From assembly GCA_032250555.1 (NCBI GenBank), contig JAVVFI010000218.1:1-9270 (forward strand): 9,270 bases of DNA, in the 5' to 3' direction. The DNA is from NIOZ-UU13 sp032250555. Its GTDB lineage: Bacteria; Planctomycetota; Phycisphaerae; Sedimentisphaerales; Anaerobacaceae. The translations under genes were made by a program, and so were the position numbers. Numbering within the stretch: position 1 is the first letter of the stretch; each line of letters begins with the position of its first letter. The notes beneath the pieces are model-generated. The model was not told where the DNA came from. It saw nothing but the letters and a program-made list of their open reading frames with translations, and searched no databases. Of this stretch, positions 1-6,117 are shown in pieces.

Positions 1-42
1 ATTACATCCCCCCCGAAAAAAGGTCGACGACGAGGAAAAAGT

Positions 43-70
43 TTGACATTTATCTAATCTGTCGTATAAT
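43..70 (+). promoter_or_regulatory. Consensus sigma-70 promoter facing right
   Basis: TTGACA at 43-48 and TATAAT at 65-70 are both perfect consensus hexamers, separated by 16 bp. Transcription would start near 77 and run right. The first clear gene in that direction is the prenyltransferase at 450, which would have a leader of about 370 nt. Alternatively the promoter serves a separate small RNA. The match is seen directly; promoter activity is inferred. Confidence 0.6.
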
Positions 71-76
71 ACGTAG

Positions 77-300
77 AGTAGGTTTGGATGAATGATCTTT
101 TGACACTCGACCATAGTGACGAGGGCACCCGGCCCGAGAGGAGCAATGCTGCCTTGCATTTCAATTCCGGGCCGTAGAGAAAGCCAGCTTGAATGTTTAA
201 GCGAGCAAGGGCAGCGTTTCGCGAAAACCCTTTTTTCGCAAAACAAACCCAATTCCAGACCGGCTGAATTGCCGTAAGTCCTTTCAAGATAAGAACTAAG
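77..300 (+). other. Non-coding, hairpin-rich stretch: structured leader, small RNA or dispersed repeat
   Basis: No convincing gene lies here. Reading from the promoter, several inverted repeats follow one another. CGGCCCG (130-136) pairs with CGGGCCG (168-174) and encloses AATGC/GCATT (145-149/156-160). GCTT/AAGC closes a small loop near 187-202. GCGAAAA (221-227) pairs with TTTTCGC (233-239) over a 5-nt loop. CAATTC-CAG (250-258) pairs with CTG-AATTG (264-271) with one bulged C. None is followed by a T-run, so they are not intrinsic terminators. I do not recognise a known RNA family (not RNase P, tmRNA or SRP RNA). It may be the 5' leader of the prenyltransferase gene, a free RNA, or an intergenic repeat element. 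Confidence 0.3.
228..254 (+). repeat. Dispersed intergenic motif, copy A
   Basis: This copy reads GCAAAACAAACCCAATT at 238-254, preceded by a CCCTTT tract at 228-233. The 17-bp core matches the inverted copy at 2822-2838 with one mismatch, and the CCCTTT tract is also shared, 2 bp closer to the core in the other copy. All copies in the window lie outside genes, which suggests a dispersed intergenic repeat family. Confidence 0.45.
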
Positions 301-327
301 AGCTACATGCACGACCTGGCAGAGCCG

Positions 328-341
328 AAAACAAAGCCAAT
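328..341 (+). repeat. Dispersed intergenic motif, copy B
   Basis: AAAACAAAGCCAAT here is identical over 14 bp to the inverted copy at 2823-2836 and differs by one base from the matching part of copy A. It runs directly into the 7-bp tandem repeat that starts at 341. Confidence 0.4.
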
Positions 342-368
342 CTGTATTCTGTATCCTGTATTCAGTAT
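341..368 (+). repeat. 7-bp tandem repeat, four units
   Basis: The units are TCTGTAT, TCTGTAT, CCTGTAT and TCAGTAT in direct tandem; the last two each differ from the first by one base. The array lies about 80 bp upstream of the prenyltransferase start. It could vary in length by replication slippage. No function can be assigned. Confidence 0.6.
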
Positions 369-449
369 TCTCTTTCCAACATTGACTTTTCGTCTATCAA
401 AGCTATAATCTTCAAATCCCTGAATTTAATTATCAGAAAGAAAAAAACA

Positions 450-1382
450 GTGGAAAATGGCTCTAAAAAATCAAATTTGAAATCTCTTATTCAGGTCTCC
501 AGGCCGAACTTCCTCGCCGCCAGTGCCGCCCCCGTCCTGGTCGGCTCTACTCTGGCCTACGCAGTCACCGGCTCGTTTAACTTCGGAATATTCATCCTGG
601 CAACGCTGGCTATAATGCTCCTGCACGCAGGGGCCAATATGGCCAATGATTATTTCGACCACTTATCAGGAAACGACTGGAAGAATAAAAACGTAACTCC
701 GTTTTCAGGCGGCAGCCGCTCTATCCAGGACGGCATCCTTTCACCCAAAGCAGAATTACTCGCCGCCCTGGCTGCCCTGGGCACCGGTTCGGCAATCGGC
801 CTGGTAATTGTCCTGATGACAAAAAGCCTCTTCATTTTAATACTCGGCATTATCGGCTTACTCGGCGGCTTTTTCTATACCGCCCCGCCGCTCAAGCTCG
901 GATACCGCTGCGTCGGTGAAATCGTAATAGCCCTGTTATTTGGTTTGCTTCCGGTATTCGGCTCATACTATTTGCAGACTGGTCAAATTGACATTTTGCC
1001 GCTTTTTCCAGCAGCCATAGTCGGTGTACTGATTTTCCTGATAATTTTTATAAACGAATTTCCGGATCTCCCCGCCGACACTGCCGTTAATAAAACAACA
1101 CTGATTGTTCGTTTCGGTGTGCCGGCTTCAATTTGGATTTACAGAATTGTATTGATATCAGGTTTTGTATTTGCAGCGGCTATGTTTATTTACCGCTCAA
1201 TGTTTTTTGCGGGTTTGTTGTATCTTTTGACACTGCCGGTTGCTGTTCTTGCGATAAAAGCAGCCAACAAAAAAGACCTCGTTACGCCGGGTATGTTCCG
1301 CGCCAACCAGTTAACCGTCATTTTGCACACAGCCGGCTCTTTGGCGCTTACCATCGGCTTTATTATTACCGGCTTGACATAA
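450..1382 (+). CDS. UbiA-family prenyltransferase, MenA-like
   Basis: This is an integral membrane enzyme of the UbiA superfamily, which joins a polyprenyl diphosphate to an aromatic acceptor. The closest fit is 1,4-dihydroxy-2-naphthoate polyprenyltransferase (MenA) of menaquinone synthesis. The 310 residues contain about eight to nine hydrophobic segments. Both Asp-rich Mg-diphosphate motifs are visible: N66-D67-x-x-D70 with D76 (NDYFDHLSGND), followed by the MenA-like GGSRSIQDG, and N202-E-F-P-D206-x3-D210. YTAPPLKLGY lies between them. The start is GTG at 450; the only nearby ATG (457) is out of frame. The ribosome binding site is weak (AGAAAG at 435-440). The gene converges on threonine synthase with a 17-bp gap. 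No menaquinone pathway partner is in view, so the acceptor is inferred from family resemblance; another UbiA-type prenyl transfer is possible. Confidence 0.85.
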   Translation: MENGSKKSNLKSLIQVSRPNFLAASAAPVLVGSTLAYAVTGSFNFGIFILATLAIMLLHAGANMANDYFDHLSGNDWKNKNVTPFSGGSRSIQDGILSPKAELLAALAALGTGSAIGLVIVLMTKSLFILILGIIGLLGGFFYTAPPLKLGYRCVGEIVIALLFGLLPVFGSYYLQTGQIDILPLFPAAIVGVLIFLIIFINEFPDLPADTAVNKTTLIVRFGVPASIWIYRIVLISGFVFAAAMFIYRSMFFAGLLYLLTLPVAVLAIKAANKKDLVTPGMFRANQLTVILHTAGSLALTIGFIITGLT

Positions 1383-1399
1383 GTCTTTCGCGAGGCCTG

Positions 1400-2749
1400 T
1401 TAATTCTGTATCAGCTTGATAATCGCATCAAGCTCGTTAGGCGCCTCTATCGGCATATTGCTGAACCGGCCCTGATTATCTTTGTGGTAGTTGACCGTAA
1501 CGTTCGGATCTTTTAACGGATGGCCGGTGAGCACACACGCAACCCGCTCGTCGGCGCCGATGATATTATCAGCTCTCAGGTGTTTGAGGCCTGCTATCGT
1601 GGCCGCCGATGCCGGCTCACAACCTAAACCGAATTTACCTATAATAGCTTTGGCATCGACAATCTCTTCATCCGGCACCGCTAACACGACACCGTTACAA
1701 ATATCGATTGCCCGAAGACATTTTTTCAAATTGACCGGCCGGGATATCTCAATCGCCGAAGCACAGGTATGCGGCGAAAAGTTACGGGCCGTAAGGTCGG
1801 CGTAATAATCATCGATAATTTTCTGGTCAACTTTACCGCCGTTCCAGAGGAGTTTTTTATTATTTACCAGGTCAGTCAAAGTATCAGCCCCGGTCGCGTT
1901 GATAATCGCCATTCTCGGTATCCGCTTAATCAAACCGAGCTGCTTCAATTCATAAAAGGCCTTGCCGAAAGCGCTGGAATTACCGAGATTTCCGCCGGGC
2001 ACTATAATCCAGTCCGGCACGTCCCAGCCGAGGCCTTCGATGATTCGATACATTATGGTCTTTTGTCCTTCGAGCCGGAACGGGTTGAGTGAATTGAGCA
2101 GGTATAAGCCCAGCTTTGTACAGACATCCTGAACCTGTCGCATGCAGTCATCGAAATCGCCGAGTATTTGAATGGTTTGGGCACCGTAATCCATTGCCTG
2201 GCTCAGTTTACCGAAGGCGATTCGTCCCGAGCCGATGAAGACCGTGCATTTAACGCCGCAGCTATGTGCATACAAAGCCACCGATGCGGAAGTATTGCCC
2301 GTCGAGGCGCATGCGCTGGAAGTAGCTCCTACCATTTTGGCATGACTGAAGGCCGCCGTCATTCCGTTATCTTTAAATGAGCCGGATGGATTCAGCCCTT
2401 CATATTGCAGAAATAAACAACCGGCTCCCATATCGACATATTCCGCCACGGCGTCATTTTGCTGCAGGATGGTTTGGCCTTCGCTGATGCTGACTTTATA
2501 TTTATCCTCACAGAAGCTTATCAGCTCACGGAACCGCCATACGCCGGACAAATCCAGCCGATTGTCTCTGCCAGCCCAGCGTTTTGCAAATTCGCTTAAT
2601 TTTTCGGGAACCTTGATTTTGTCCCAGTTATAGCGTATATCCAGCAGTTCTCCGCACTGCGGGCATTTGAACATCGCCTGTCCGCAGTCGAATTCGGTGC
2701 CGCAATCGAGGTTAATACATTTCTGAAAAGCTATTTCAGTCATACCCAT
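1400..2749 (-). CDS. thrC: Threonine synthase (PLP-dependent)
   Basis: Converts O-phospho-L-homoserine to L-threonine and phosphate in the cytosol, the last step of threonine synthesis. The fold-type II PLP signature NPSGSFKDNGM holds the Schiff-base lysine (K128, counting from the GTG at 2755). A Gly-rich phosphate-binding loop GGNLGN follows, and near the C-terminus there is VLTGHPLKDP. The N-terminus carries a zinc-ribbon-like four-cysteine set (C13, C18, C31, C34), seen in many archaeal-type and bacterial threonine synthases. Length is normal at about 450 residues. The frame could begin at GTG 2755, but AAGGA lies 9 nt before the ATG at 2749 and only 3 nt before the GTG, so 2749 is preferred. 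A phosphate-releasing relative such as cysteate synthase is less likely. The gene stands alone on the minus strand. Confidence 0.92.
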   Translation of the reverse strand: MGMTEIAFQKCINLDCGTEFDCGQAMFKCPQCGELLDIRYNWDKIKVPEKLSEFAKRWAGRDNRLDLSGVWRFRELISFCEDKYKVSISEGQTILQQNDAVAEYVDMGAGCLFLQYEGLNPSGSFKDNGMTAAFSHAKMVGATSSACASTGNTSASVALYAHSCGVKCTVFIGSGRIAFGKLSQAMDYGAQTIQILGDFDDCMRQVQDVCTKLGLYLLNSLNPFRLEGQKTIMYRIIEGLGWDVPDWIIVPGGNLGNSSAFGKAFYELKQLGLIKRIPRMAIINATGADTLTDLVNNKKLLWNGGKVDQKIIDDYYADLTARNFSPHTCASAIEISRPVNLKKCLRAIDICNGVVLAVPDEEIVDAKAIIGKFGLGCEPASAATIAGLKHLRADNIIGADERVACVLTGHPLKDPNVTVNYHKDNQGRFSNMPIEAPNELDAIIKLIQN

Positions 2750-2788
2750 ATTCACAATTCCTTATCAATTTCTCAGTACTTACGGGCA

Positions 2789-2828
2789 ATTATACTCAAT
2801 AAATACTGCCAATGGTACAAAAATTGGC
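2789..2828 (-). promoter_or_regulatory. Probable threonine synthase promoter with inverted repeat
   Basis: A perfect TATAAT on the minus strand lies at 2794-2789, placing a start about 33 nt before the thrC start codon. No good -35 is visible. An inverted repeat, GCCAAT (2808-2813) and ATTGGC (2823-2828) with a 9-bp spacer, covers the expected -35 area and could be an operator. It also overlaps copy C of the dispersed motif, so part of the symmetry may come from the repeat. Confidence 0.4.
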
Positions 2829-2846
2829 TTTGTTTTGCATAAAGGG
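2822..2846 (-). repeat. Dispersed intergenic motif, copy C (inverted)
   Basis: Read on the minus strand this is GCAAAACAAAGCCAATT (2838-2822), preceded by CCCTTT (2846-2841). It matches copy A over 16 of 17 core bases and copy B over 14 of 14. It lies on the other side of the prenyltransferase/thrC pair, in opposite orientation to copies A and B. Confidence 0.45.
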
Positions 2847-2860
2847 CTGATTTGCAGAGC

Positions 2861-2882
2861 GCTCTCTACAGTTGTAGAGGGC
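2861..2882. other. Hairpin-forming inverted repeat
   Basis: GCTCTCTAC (2861-2869) pairs with GTAGAGGGC (2874-2882): 9 bp including one G-T pair, with a 4-nt loop AGTT. It overlaps the 10-bp palindrome AGAGCGCTCT (2856-2865), so alternative pairings exist. No T-run follows on either strand, so it is not a standard terminator. It sits between the divergent thrC and cytochrome promoters and may be a protein-binding site. Confidence 0.35.
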
Positions 2883-2939
2883 ATCTTCCAATTGATTATC
2901 TGGATTAGACGCTCCACGTTTAGATTGGGATTAAAAAAA

Positions 2940-2955
2940 TTCTCAATATTGAGAA
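2940..2955. promoter_or_regulatory. 16-bp perfect palindrome, candidate operator
   Basis: TTCTCAATATTGAGAA is a perfect palindrome with no spacer. Its right edge is 31 bp before the -35 box at 2987. That size, symmetry and place suit the site of a dimeric regulator acting on the cytochrome promoter. The regulator family cannot be told from the site; it is not a Fur box or a canonical FNR box. Confidence 0.4.
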
Positions 2956-2986
2956 CAAGATAACCTTCTAATACTCCACTTTGTTA

Positions 2987-3015
2987 TTGACGTAAAGCTG
3001 ATAATTTGGTATATT
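2987..3015 (+). promoter_or_regulatory. Probable promoter of the decaheme cytochrome gene
   Basis: TTGACG (2987-2992) and TATATT (3010-3015) are separated by exactly 17 bp. A TG at 3007-3008 gives an extended -10 (TGG-TATATT). A start near 3022 would leave about 480 nt of untranslated leader before the cytochrome start at 3500. This is the best sigma-70-type match in the 750-bp intergenic region. Confidence 0.5.
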
Positions 3016-3245
3016 TACAAATATTGGAGTTTGTGGTTTTTATTTTTAAGCAAGTAAAATTTGTATATTGGCAGGAGACGTTTATCTTTCTGAGGAGTGT
3101 GATTGTTTACCAACAAGGGGATGATTCTTTTTTGCCATTCGAAGATATCTCATAAAAAAAGGGATTTGAAATTAACGACTGACTTTTTGCAATGAAAAAT
3201 TCTGCCTGTTACCATGCATTTTATTTTAAAAAGTAGGAAGTTCTA

Positions 3246-3302
3246 ATGGAAATTAAGCTTAGCGACGTAACTAAGCTTTTAATATTGGAAATGTCGGGTT
3301 AG
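3246..3302 (+). CDS. Possible 18-residue leader peptide
   Basis: ATG at 3246 follows AGGAAG (3235-3240) at 5-nt spacing and opens 18 codons (MEIKLSDVTKLLILEMSG) ending in TAG. A hairpin (3255-3278) lies inside it and a second one (3288-3317) spans its stop codon. Translation could therefore affect folding of the leader, as in attenuation-type control. It could equally be chance: such ORFs are common and no function is recognisable. Confidence 0.22.
   Translation: MEIKLSDVTKLLILEMSG
3255..3278 (+). other. Leader hairpin 1
   Basis: AAGCTTAG (3255-3262) and CTAAGCTT (3271-3278) form a perfect 8-bp stem with an 8-nt loop. Only four T residues (3277-3280) and then AATATT follow, so it is a poor intrinsic terminator at best. 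It lies within the 18-codon mini-ORF. Confidence 0.4.
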
Positions 3303-3317
3303 TTAAACCAACATTTC
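3288..3317 (+). other. Leader hairpin 2
   Basis: GAAATGT (3288-3294) pairs with ACATTTC (3311-3317). Inside, GGTT (3297-3300) pairs with AACC (3306-3309) around the loop AGTTA. It spans the stop codon of the 18-codon mini-ORF and ends 15 nt before the strong ribosome binding site at 3332. Confidence 0.4.
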
Positions 3318-3343
3318 AACATGTATTTATAAAGGAGGATTTT

Positions 3344-3382
3344 ATGTCAAAACAAGCAAGCAGGCGATCAGGCCCTCTGTGA
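3344..3382 (+). CDS. 12-codon mini-ORF with very strong ribosome binding site
   Basis: AAAGGAGGA (3331-3339) is the best Shine-Dalgarno in the window and sits at good spacing before ATG 3344. The ORF encodes MSKQASRRSGPL and stops at TGA 3380-3382. The same frame is then open, without any other stop, through to the end of the cytochrome gene at 5725. Changing that TGA to TGG would give one frame of 793 codons. It may be a leader peptide, or the decayed 5' end of a longer or duplicated gene. No homology is recognised. Confidence 0.33.
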   Translation: MSKQASRRSGPL

Positions 3383-3499
3383 CTTTATGGTTCGTGGGTT
3401 GTATCAACTCCGGCCATTTGGAGAGCCGAGGAGGCGATATCTCCCGAAATTGGTGTACAAATTTGTATTAAAGAAAAAATGTATTATAAGGAGAAAATG

Positions 3500-5725
3500 A
3501 TGCAAAAAAGAACAAGCCTAATGGCTGTAGTGTTTGCACTTGCCGTTCTGTTAGTAAGCACATCAGGCGTGTTTGCTCAAGTGCAATTAGCCCATTTTGA
3601 TGTTTTATCCCCACCAGAGACTTGCGTAATTTGCCACAGCGGAGCCGGTGAGAAAAAACATCAGGCCATTTACGACGATTATGCCGACGAAAGCACTCTT
3701 GAATTAACAATTGATGGTGTTAAGAGTGTCGATAACGGTGACGGCACTTTCAACGCAACTATGATGCTTACAATTAAGAAGAACGGCGCTGCGTACATAG
3801 ATGCGGACGGACTTCCGTCACTGGAACAAAAGAGATTCTATGCGGTGACCTACGACAGCGCGACAAGACAGTTTTTAAACTCACAATCATTTTCAAACCC
3901 GGCAGCACTTGGTGACGGCAAATACTCTGTGACTGCCACCGGAATAGCCTACGATCTGAACAACTCAAACGGTTTAGCTTATGGCTATATCGCCGACGGC
4001 CTTCTTGACACTGAGAGCGGCGGTCATGTGTCTATGTACGATGACGTCTCCAATGCAGGCCTTGCTTTTGGTGATGCGGCCACCTATGAATCCGCAGCCA
4101 ATGTATCAGGTTGTGAGAAATGTCACGGTGCGCCATATATGAAACATGGCTACAGAGGGCCTCAAGTGGAGGGGTTATCTGATTTCTCCACCTGTAAGAC
4201 TTGCCATTACGATGACCGTAACGGCGGTCATGAAGACTGGCAGATCTTAGTTGATAATCCAGCACGTTATGCAGAGATACATGCAGGTGATTCTTTGACG
4301 GCTGATGAAGAAGCACAGTACGCTTATACAGCCAACATCAAAAACGACGTTCATATGTCTCACGCTATGGAGTTCCCTTATCCTCAGTCTATGTCAACCT
4401 GCGCAACATGCCACGAAGGCAAACTTGACATGATATTGACGGATGCCAATTTTAAACTTGAGACCTGTGTGAGTTGTCACCCAGTGACCGGACCCGAGGA
4501 AGGTACTGATCCGCACCGGGCGCCGGCTCTGGCAGATGTAATGTCTCATGACATCTCACTCGGGGAATGCAGCAACTGCCATACCGACGGTAGTGTTGCA
4601 CCAGTATTCAGCGAAATTCATACTGGTTATGACGAGCATGTCTATGCCGGCGATGGAACCAAGTATTCTGATGCCATTACGGTCACTATCGACGACCCAA
4701 CCTTAGACGGCACCATGCTTACCATTAATTTCCACGCGACGGGTACGGTTGGCACGGCTGATGCCGCTGATATTGTTCCGGCTGTATATGTTGGTGGCTA
4801 TGGCTTTGATACAAAAGACTTCCTCTCACCTGCCTATGGTGGCCTCGAGGGCCAATCAGGTGTGTGGGACTTTAATCCCGACGATGCATACTTAAGAGGA
4901 AGCGCATATTTCTCTGGCGAAACAACAAATGGTGCTACATGGTCTGTTACATTTGACCTCACTGGGCTTGATTACTACGAAGACGGTGCTATAAAGAGAA
5001 TCGAAATTGGAGTAGCTCCAGCACTTACCGTTGGCAGTAACAACGTTGTTCTTCAGTCTGTATCAAGAACATTCAATCTTGAAGACGGTGCTTATGAGGA
5101 TTACTACGCTCCTATAGTTGATTTTGATACCAAATGCAGTAACTGTCACGATGAGCTTATGCCCCACGTCAGTCATGGCATGTACTTCGCCAGCAACGTC
5201 ACTATGTGCAAGATGTGTCACACGCCTATGTCTGGCTCTGTCCACCTTGAAATGCAGTCTCGCTCTTTTGACTCTTATGTCCATGCGATTCACTCGTTCC
5301 AGGCTTTTGATATTGGCGATGTCAATTTTGCCGATCCGGTAGAAGCATTACGTTATGATCTGCATGTCGAGCATGTGTATCCCAATTTCACGATTAAAAA
5401 CTGTGAATCCTGTCACAACGAAGGTACCTTCGAAGTACCCGATCAGTCCAGGTCGCTGCCTGGTTTGCTGTCGGGCTCTGATTCGGTTGAAACATGGGAC
5501 AGAAACATTGGTGTCGTGCCGGCTTATATCACCGGGCCTGGTTCAAGAGCCTGTGGTGCATGTCACAGAGCTGATTTGATCGCCGAAGATGAAGCCGGTG
5601 AACTTGTATCCTTAAACCAGCATACTAAACAGGGCGGTTATCTTATCGAGGAGGGCGCCGACAGTGATGAAACGCAAGGCCTCCTCATGACGGTAATCGA
5701 CTATATCATGGCACTCTTTAAGTAA
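3500..5725 (+). CDS. Exported decaheme c-type cytochrome, OmcA/MtrC-like
   Basis: This is a 741-residue multiheme electron carrier, probably acting outside the cytoplasmic membrane in respiration or transfer to an extracellular acceptor. Ten CXXCH heme sites start at C42, C205, C232, C301, C323, C357, C546, C570, C635 and C685. Heme-free, beta-rich stretches lie at about 60-195 and 380-540, giving the alternating beta-domain/heme-cluster layout of OmcA/MtrC decahemes, here 1+5+4. ATG 3500 is chosen because AAGGAG (3488-3493) is 6 nt away; ATGs at 3497 and 3479 are in frame but badly spaced. The signal peptide is residues 1-26, with cleavage after VFA. There is no lipobox cysteine, unlike Shewanella OmcA/MtrC lipoproteins. 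The C-terminus ends in a hydrophobic tail (GLLMTVIDYIMALFK) that might aid membrane association. No porin or partner cytochrome lies in this window, so the electron acceptor is unknown. Confidence 0.88.
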   Translation: MQKRTSLMAVVFALAVLLVSTSGVFAQVQLAHFDVLSPPETCVICHSGAGEKKHQAIYDDYADESTLELTIDGVKSVDNGDGTFNATMMLTIKKNGAAYIDADGLPSLEQKRFYAVTYDSATRQFLNSQSFSNPAALGDGKYSVTATGIAYDLNNSNGLAYGYIADGLLDTESGGHVSMYDDVSNAGLAFGDAATYESAANVSGCEKCHGAPYMKHGYRGPQVEGLSDFSTCKTCHYDDRNGGHEDWQILVDNPARYAEIHAGDSLTADEEAQYAYTANIKNDVHMSHAMEFPYPQSMSTCATCHEGKLDMILTDANFKLETCVSCHPVTGPEEGTDPHRAPALADVMSHDISLGECSNCHTDGSVAPVFSEIHTGYDEHVYAGDGTKYSDAITVTIDDPTLDGTMLTINFHATGTVGTADAADIVPAVYVGGYGFDTKDFLSPAYGGLEGQSGVWDFNPDDAYLRGSAYFSGETTNGATWSVTFDLTGLDYYEDGAIKRIEIGVAPALTVGSNNVVLQSVSRTFNLEDGAYEDYYAPIVDFDTKCSNCHDELMPHVSHGMYFASNVTMCKMCHTPMSGSVHLEMQSRSFDSYVHAIHSFQAFDIGDVNFADPVEALRYDLHVEHVYPNFTIKNCESCHNEGTFEVPDQSRSLPGLLSGSDSVETWDRNIGVVPAYITGPGSRACGACHRADLIAEDEAGELVSLNQHTKQGGYLIEEGADSDETQGLLMTVIDYIMALFK

Positions 5726-5807
5726 CAGAGGAATGCCAGGCGGGCTTTTGCCCACTTCAATCATCGCTGCAGTAAGCTGCGTAGTATTGAAAGTTAAATA
5801 AGAAATG

Positions 5808-5845
5808 AAACTGGGACTGCCCCAAAGGTAGTCCCAGTTTTTTTT
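5808..5845 (+). terminator. Strong intrinsic terminator after the cytochrome
   Basis: AAACTGGGACT (5808-5818) pairs perfectly with AGTCCCAGTTT (5830-5840). The stem extends inward by a G-T and two C-G pairs to the loop CCAAA, and an unbroken T-run reaches 5845. It lies about 80 nt after the stop codon. With the promoter at 2987 it makes the cytochrome a single-gene transcript. Confidence 0.92.
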
Positions 5846-6117
5846 GGGGGCATATTGGGTTGTTCAGCTAAGGGTTAAAATGACGGTTCGTATTGTGTAA
5901 TAGCGATTTAACTGTACGCAACTACTTTTCAAGTGATAACTTTCCTTATCTCGAAGAGTTATCTTTCAGCCGGATGAAACATTTGTATAGAATCATGGGA
6001 AATGATACAATTTATTACTTCAGAATGGTTATGGCCTTTCCTTTACTACCGTTAAGGTTACAGGTAACGGTCAGGTACAATCATTATTTTATTGAAGAAA
6101 GAAAGGAAAAATGGGTT
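5846..6117. other. Intergenic region upstream of the GH27 gene
   Basis: The GH27 frame is open upstream to about 5893, but that part encodes no recognisable domain and the signal peptide begins at 6118, so it is treated as non-coding. A hairpin lies at 5935-5963: GATAACT-TTC pairs with GAA-G-AGTTATC with one bulge. An operator-like repeat follows at 6048-6071. No clear -35/-10 pair is visible. Confidence 0.45.
6048..6071. promoter_or_regulatory. Operator-like inverted repeat upstream of GH27
   Basis: ACCGTTA (6048-6054) and TAACGGT (6065-6071) are perfect 7-bp arms with a 10-bp spacer. A smaller repeat, GTTAC-AG-GTAAC (6057-6068), is nested in it. A possible -10, TACAAT (6076-6081), lies 4 bp downstream, without a good -35. 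A sugar-responsive regulator would fit the neighbouring gene, but none is identified. Confidence 0.35.

Larger units (their letters stand above)
3022..3499 (+). other. Long AT-rich leader of the cytochrome gene
   Basis: The leader is about 480 nt, far longer than usual for a bacterial gene. Its first 220 nt hold nothing I can identify. The second half holds two hairpins (3255-3278, 3288-3317) and two short ORFs with good ribosome binding sites (3246-3302, 3344-3382). TACAAATTTGTA, a 12-bp palindrome, lies at 3456-3467 just before the gene. No known riboswitch is recognised. Confidence 0.35.

Noticed and set aside
221..239. GCGAAAA/TTTTCGC hairpin as intrinsic terminator
   Set aside because: The T residues are in the stem and no T-run follows on either strand.
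54..287. 77-codon minus-strand ORF opposite the promoter and hairpin stretch
   Set aside because: It starts with TTG, has no recognisable domain, runs through the consensus promoter and hairpins on the other strand, and contains the dispersed motif. Better explained as non-coding repeat, though a small protein is not excluded.
1383..1399. Bidirectional terminator between the prenyltransferase and thrC
   Set aside because: The 17-bp gap holds no hairpin plus T-run; termination must occur elsewhere or be factor-dependent.
3061..3205. Short ORFs in the first half of the cytochrome leader (for example ATG 3121, 24 codons)
   Set aside because: The ribosome binding site is too close to the start, no conserved feature is seen, and composition is that of AT-rich intergenic DNA.
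3380..3382. TGA as selenocysteine or tryptophan codon joining the mini-ORF to the cytochrome
   Set aside because: The sigma gene uses TGA as stop, no SECIS-like hairpin is evident directly after the codon, and the cytochrome has its own signal peptide and ribosome binding site at 3500.
5893..6117. N-terminal extension of the GH27 protein by 75 codons
   Set aside because: It would bury a normal signal peptide inside the protein; the added part has no domain, and ATG 6118 has a usable ribosome binding site.
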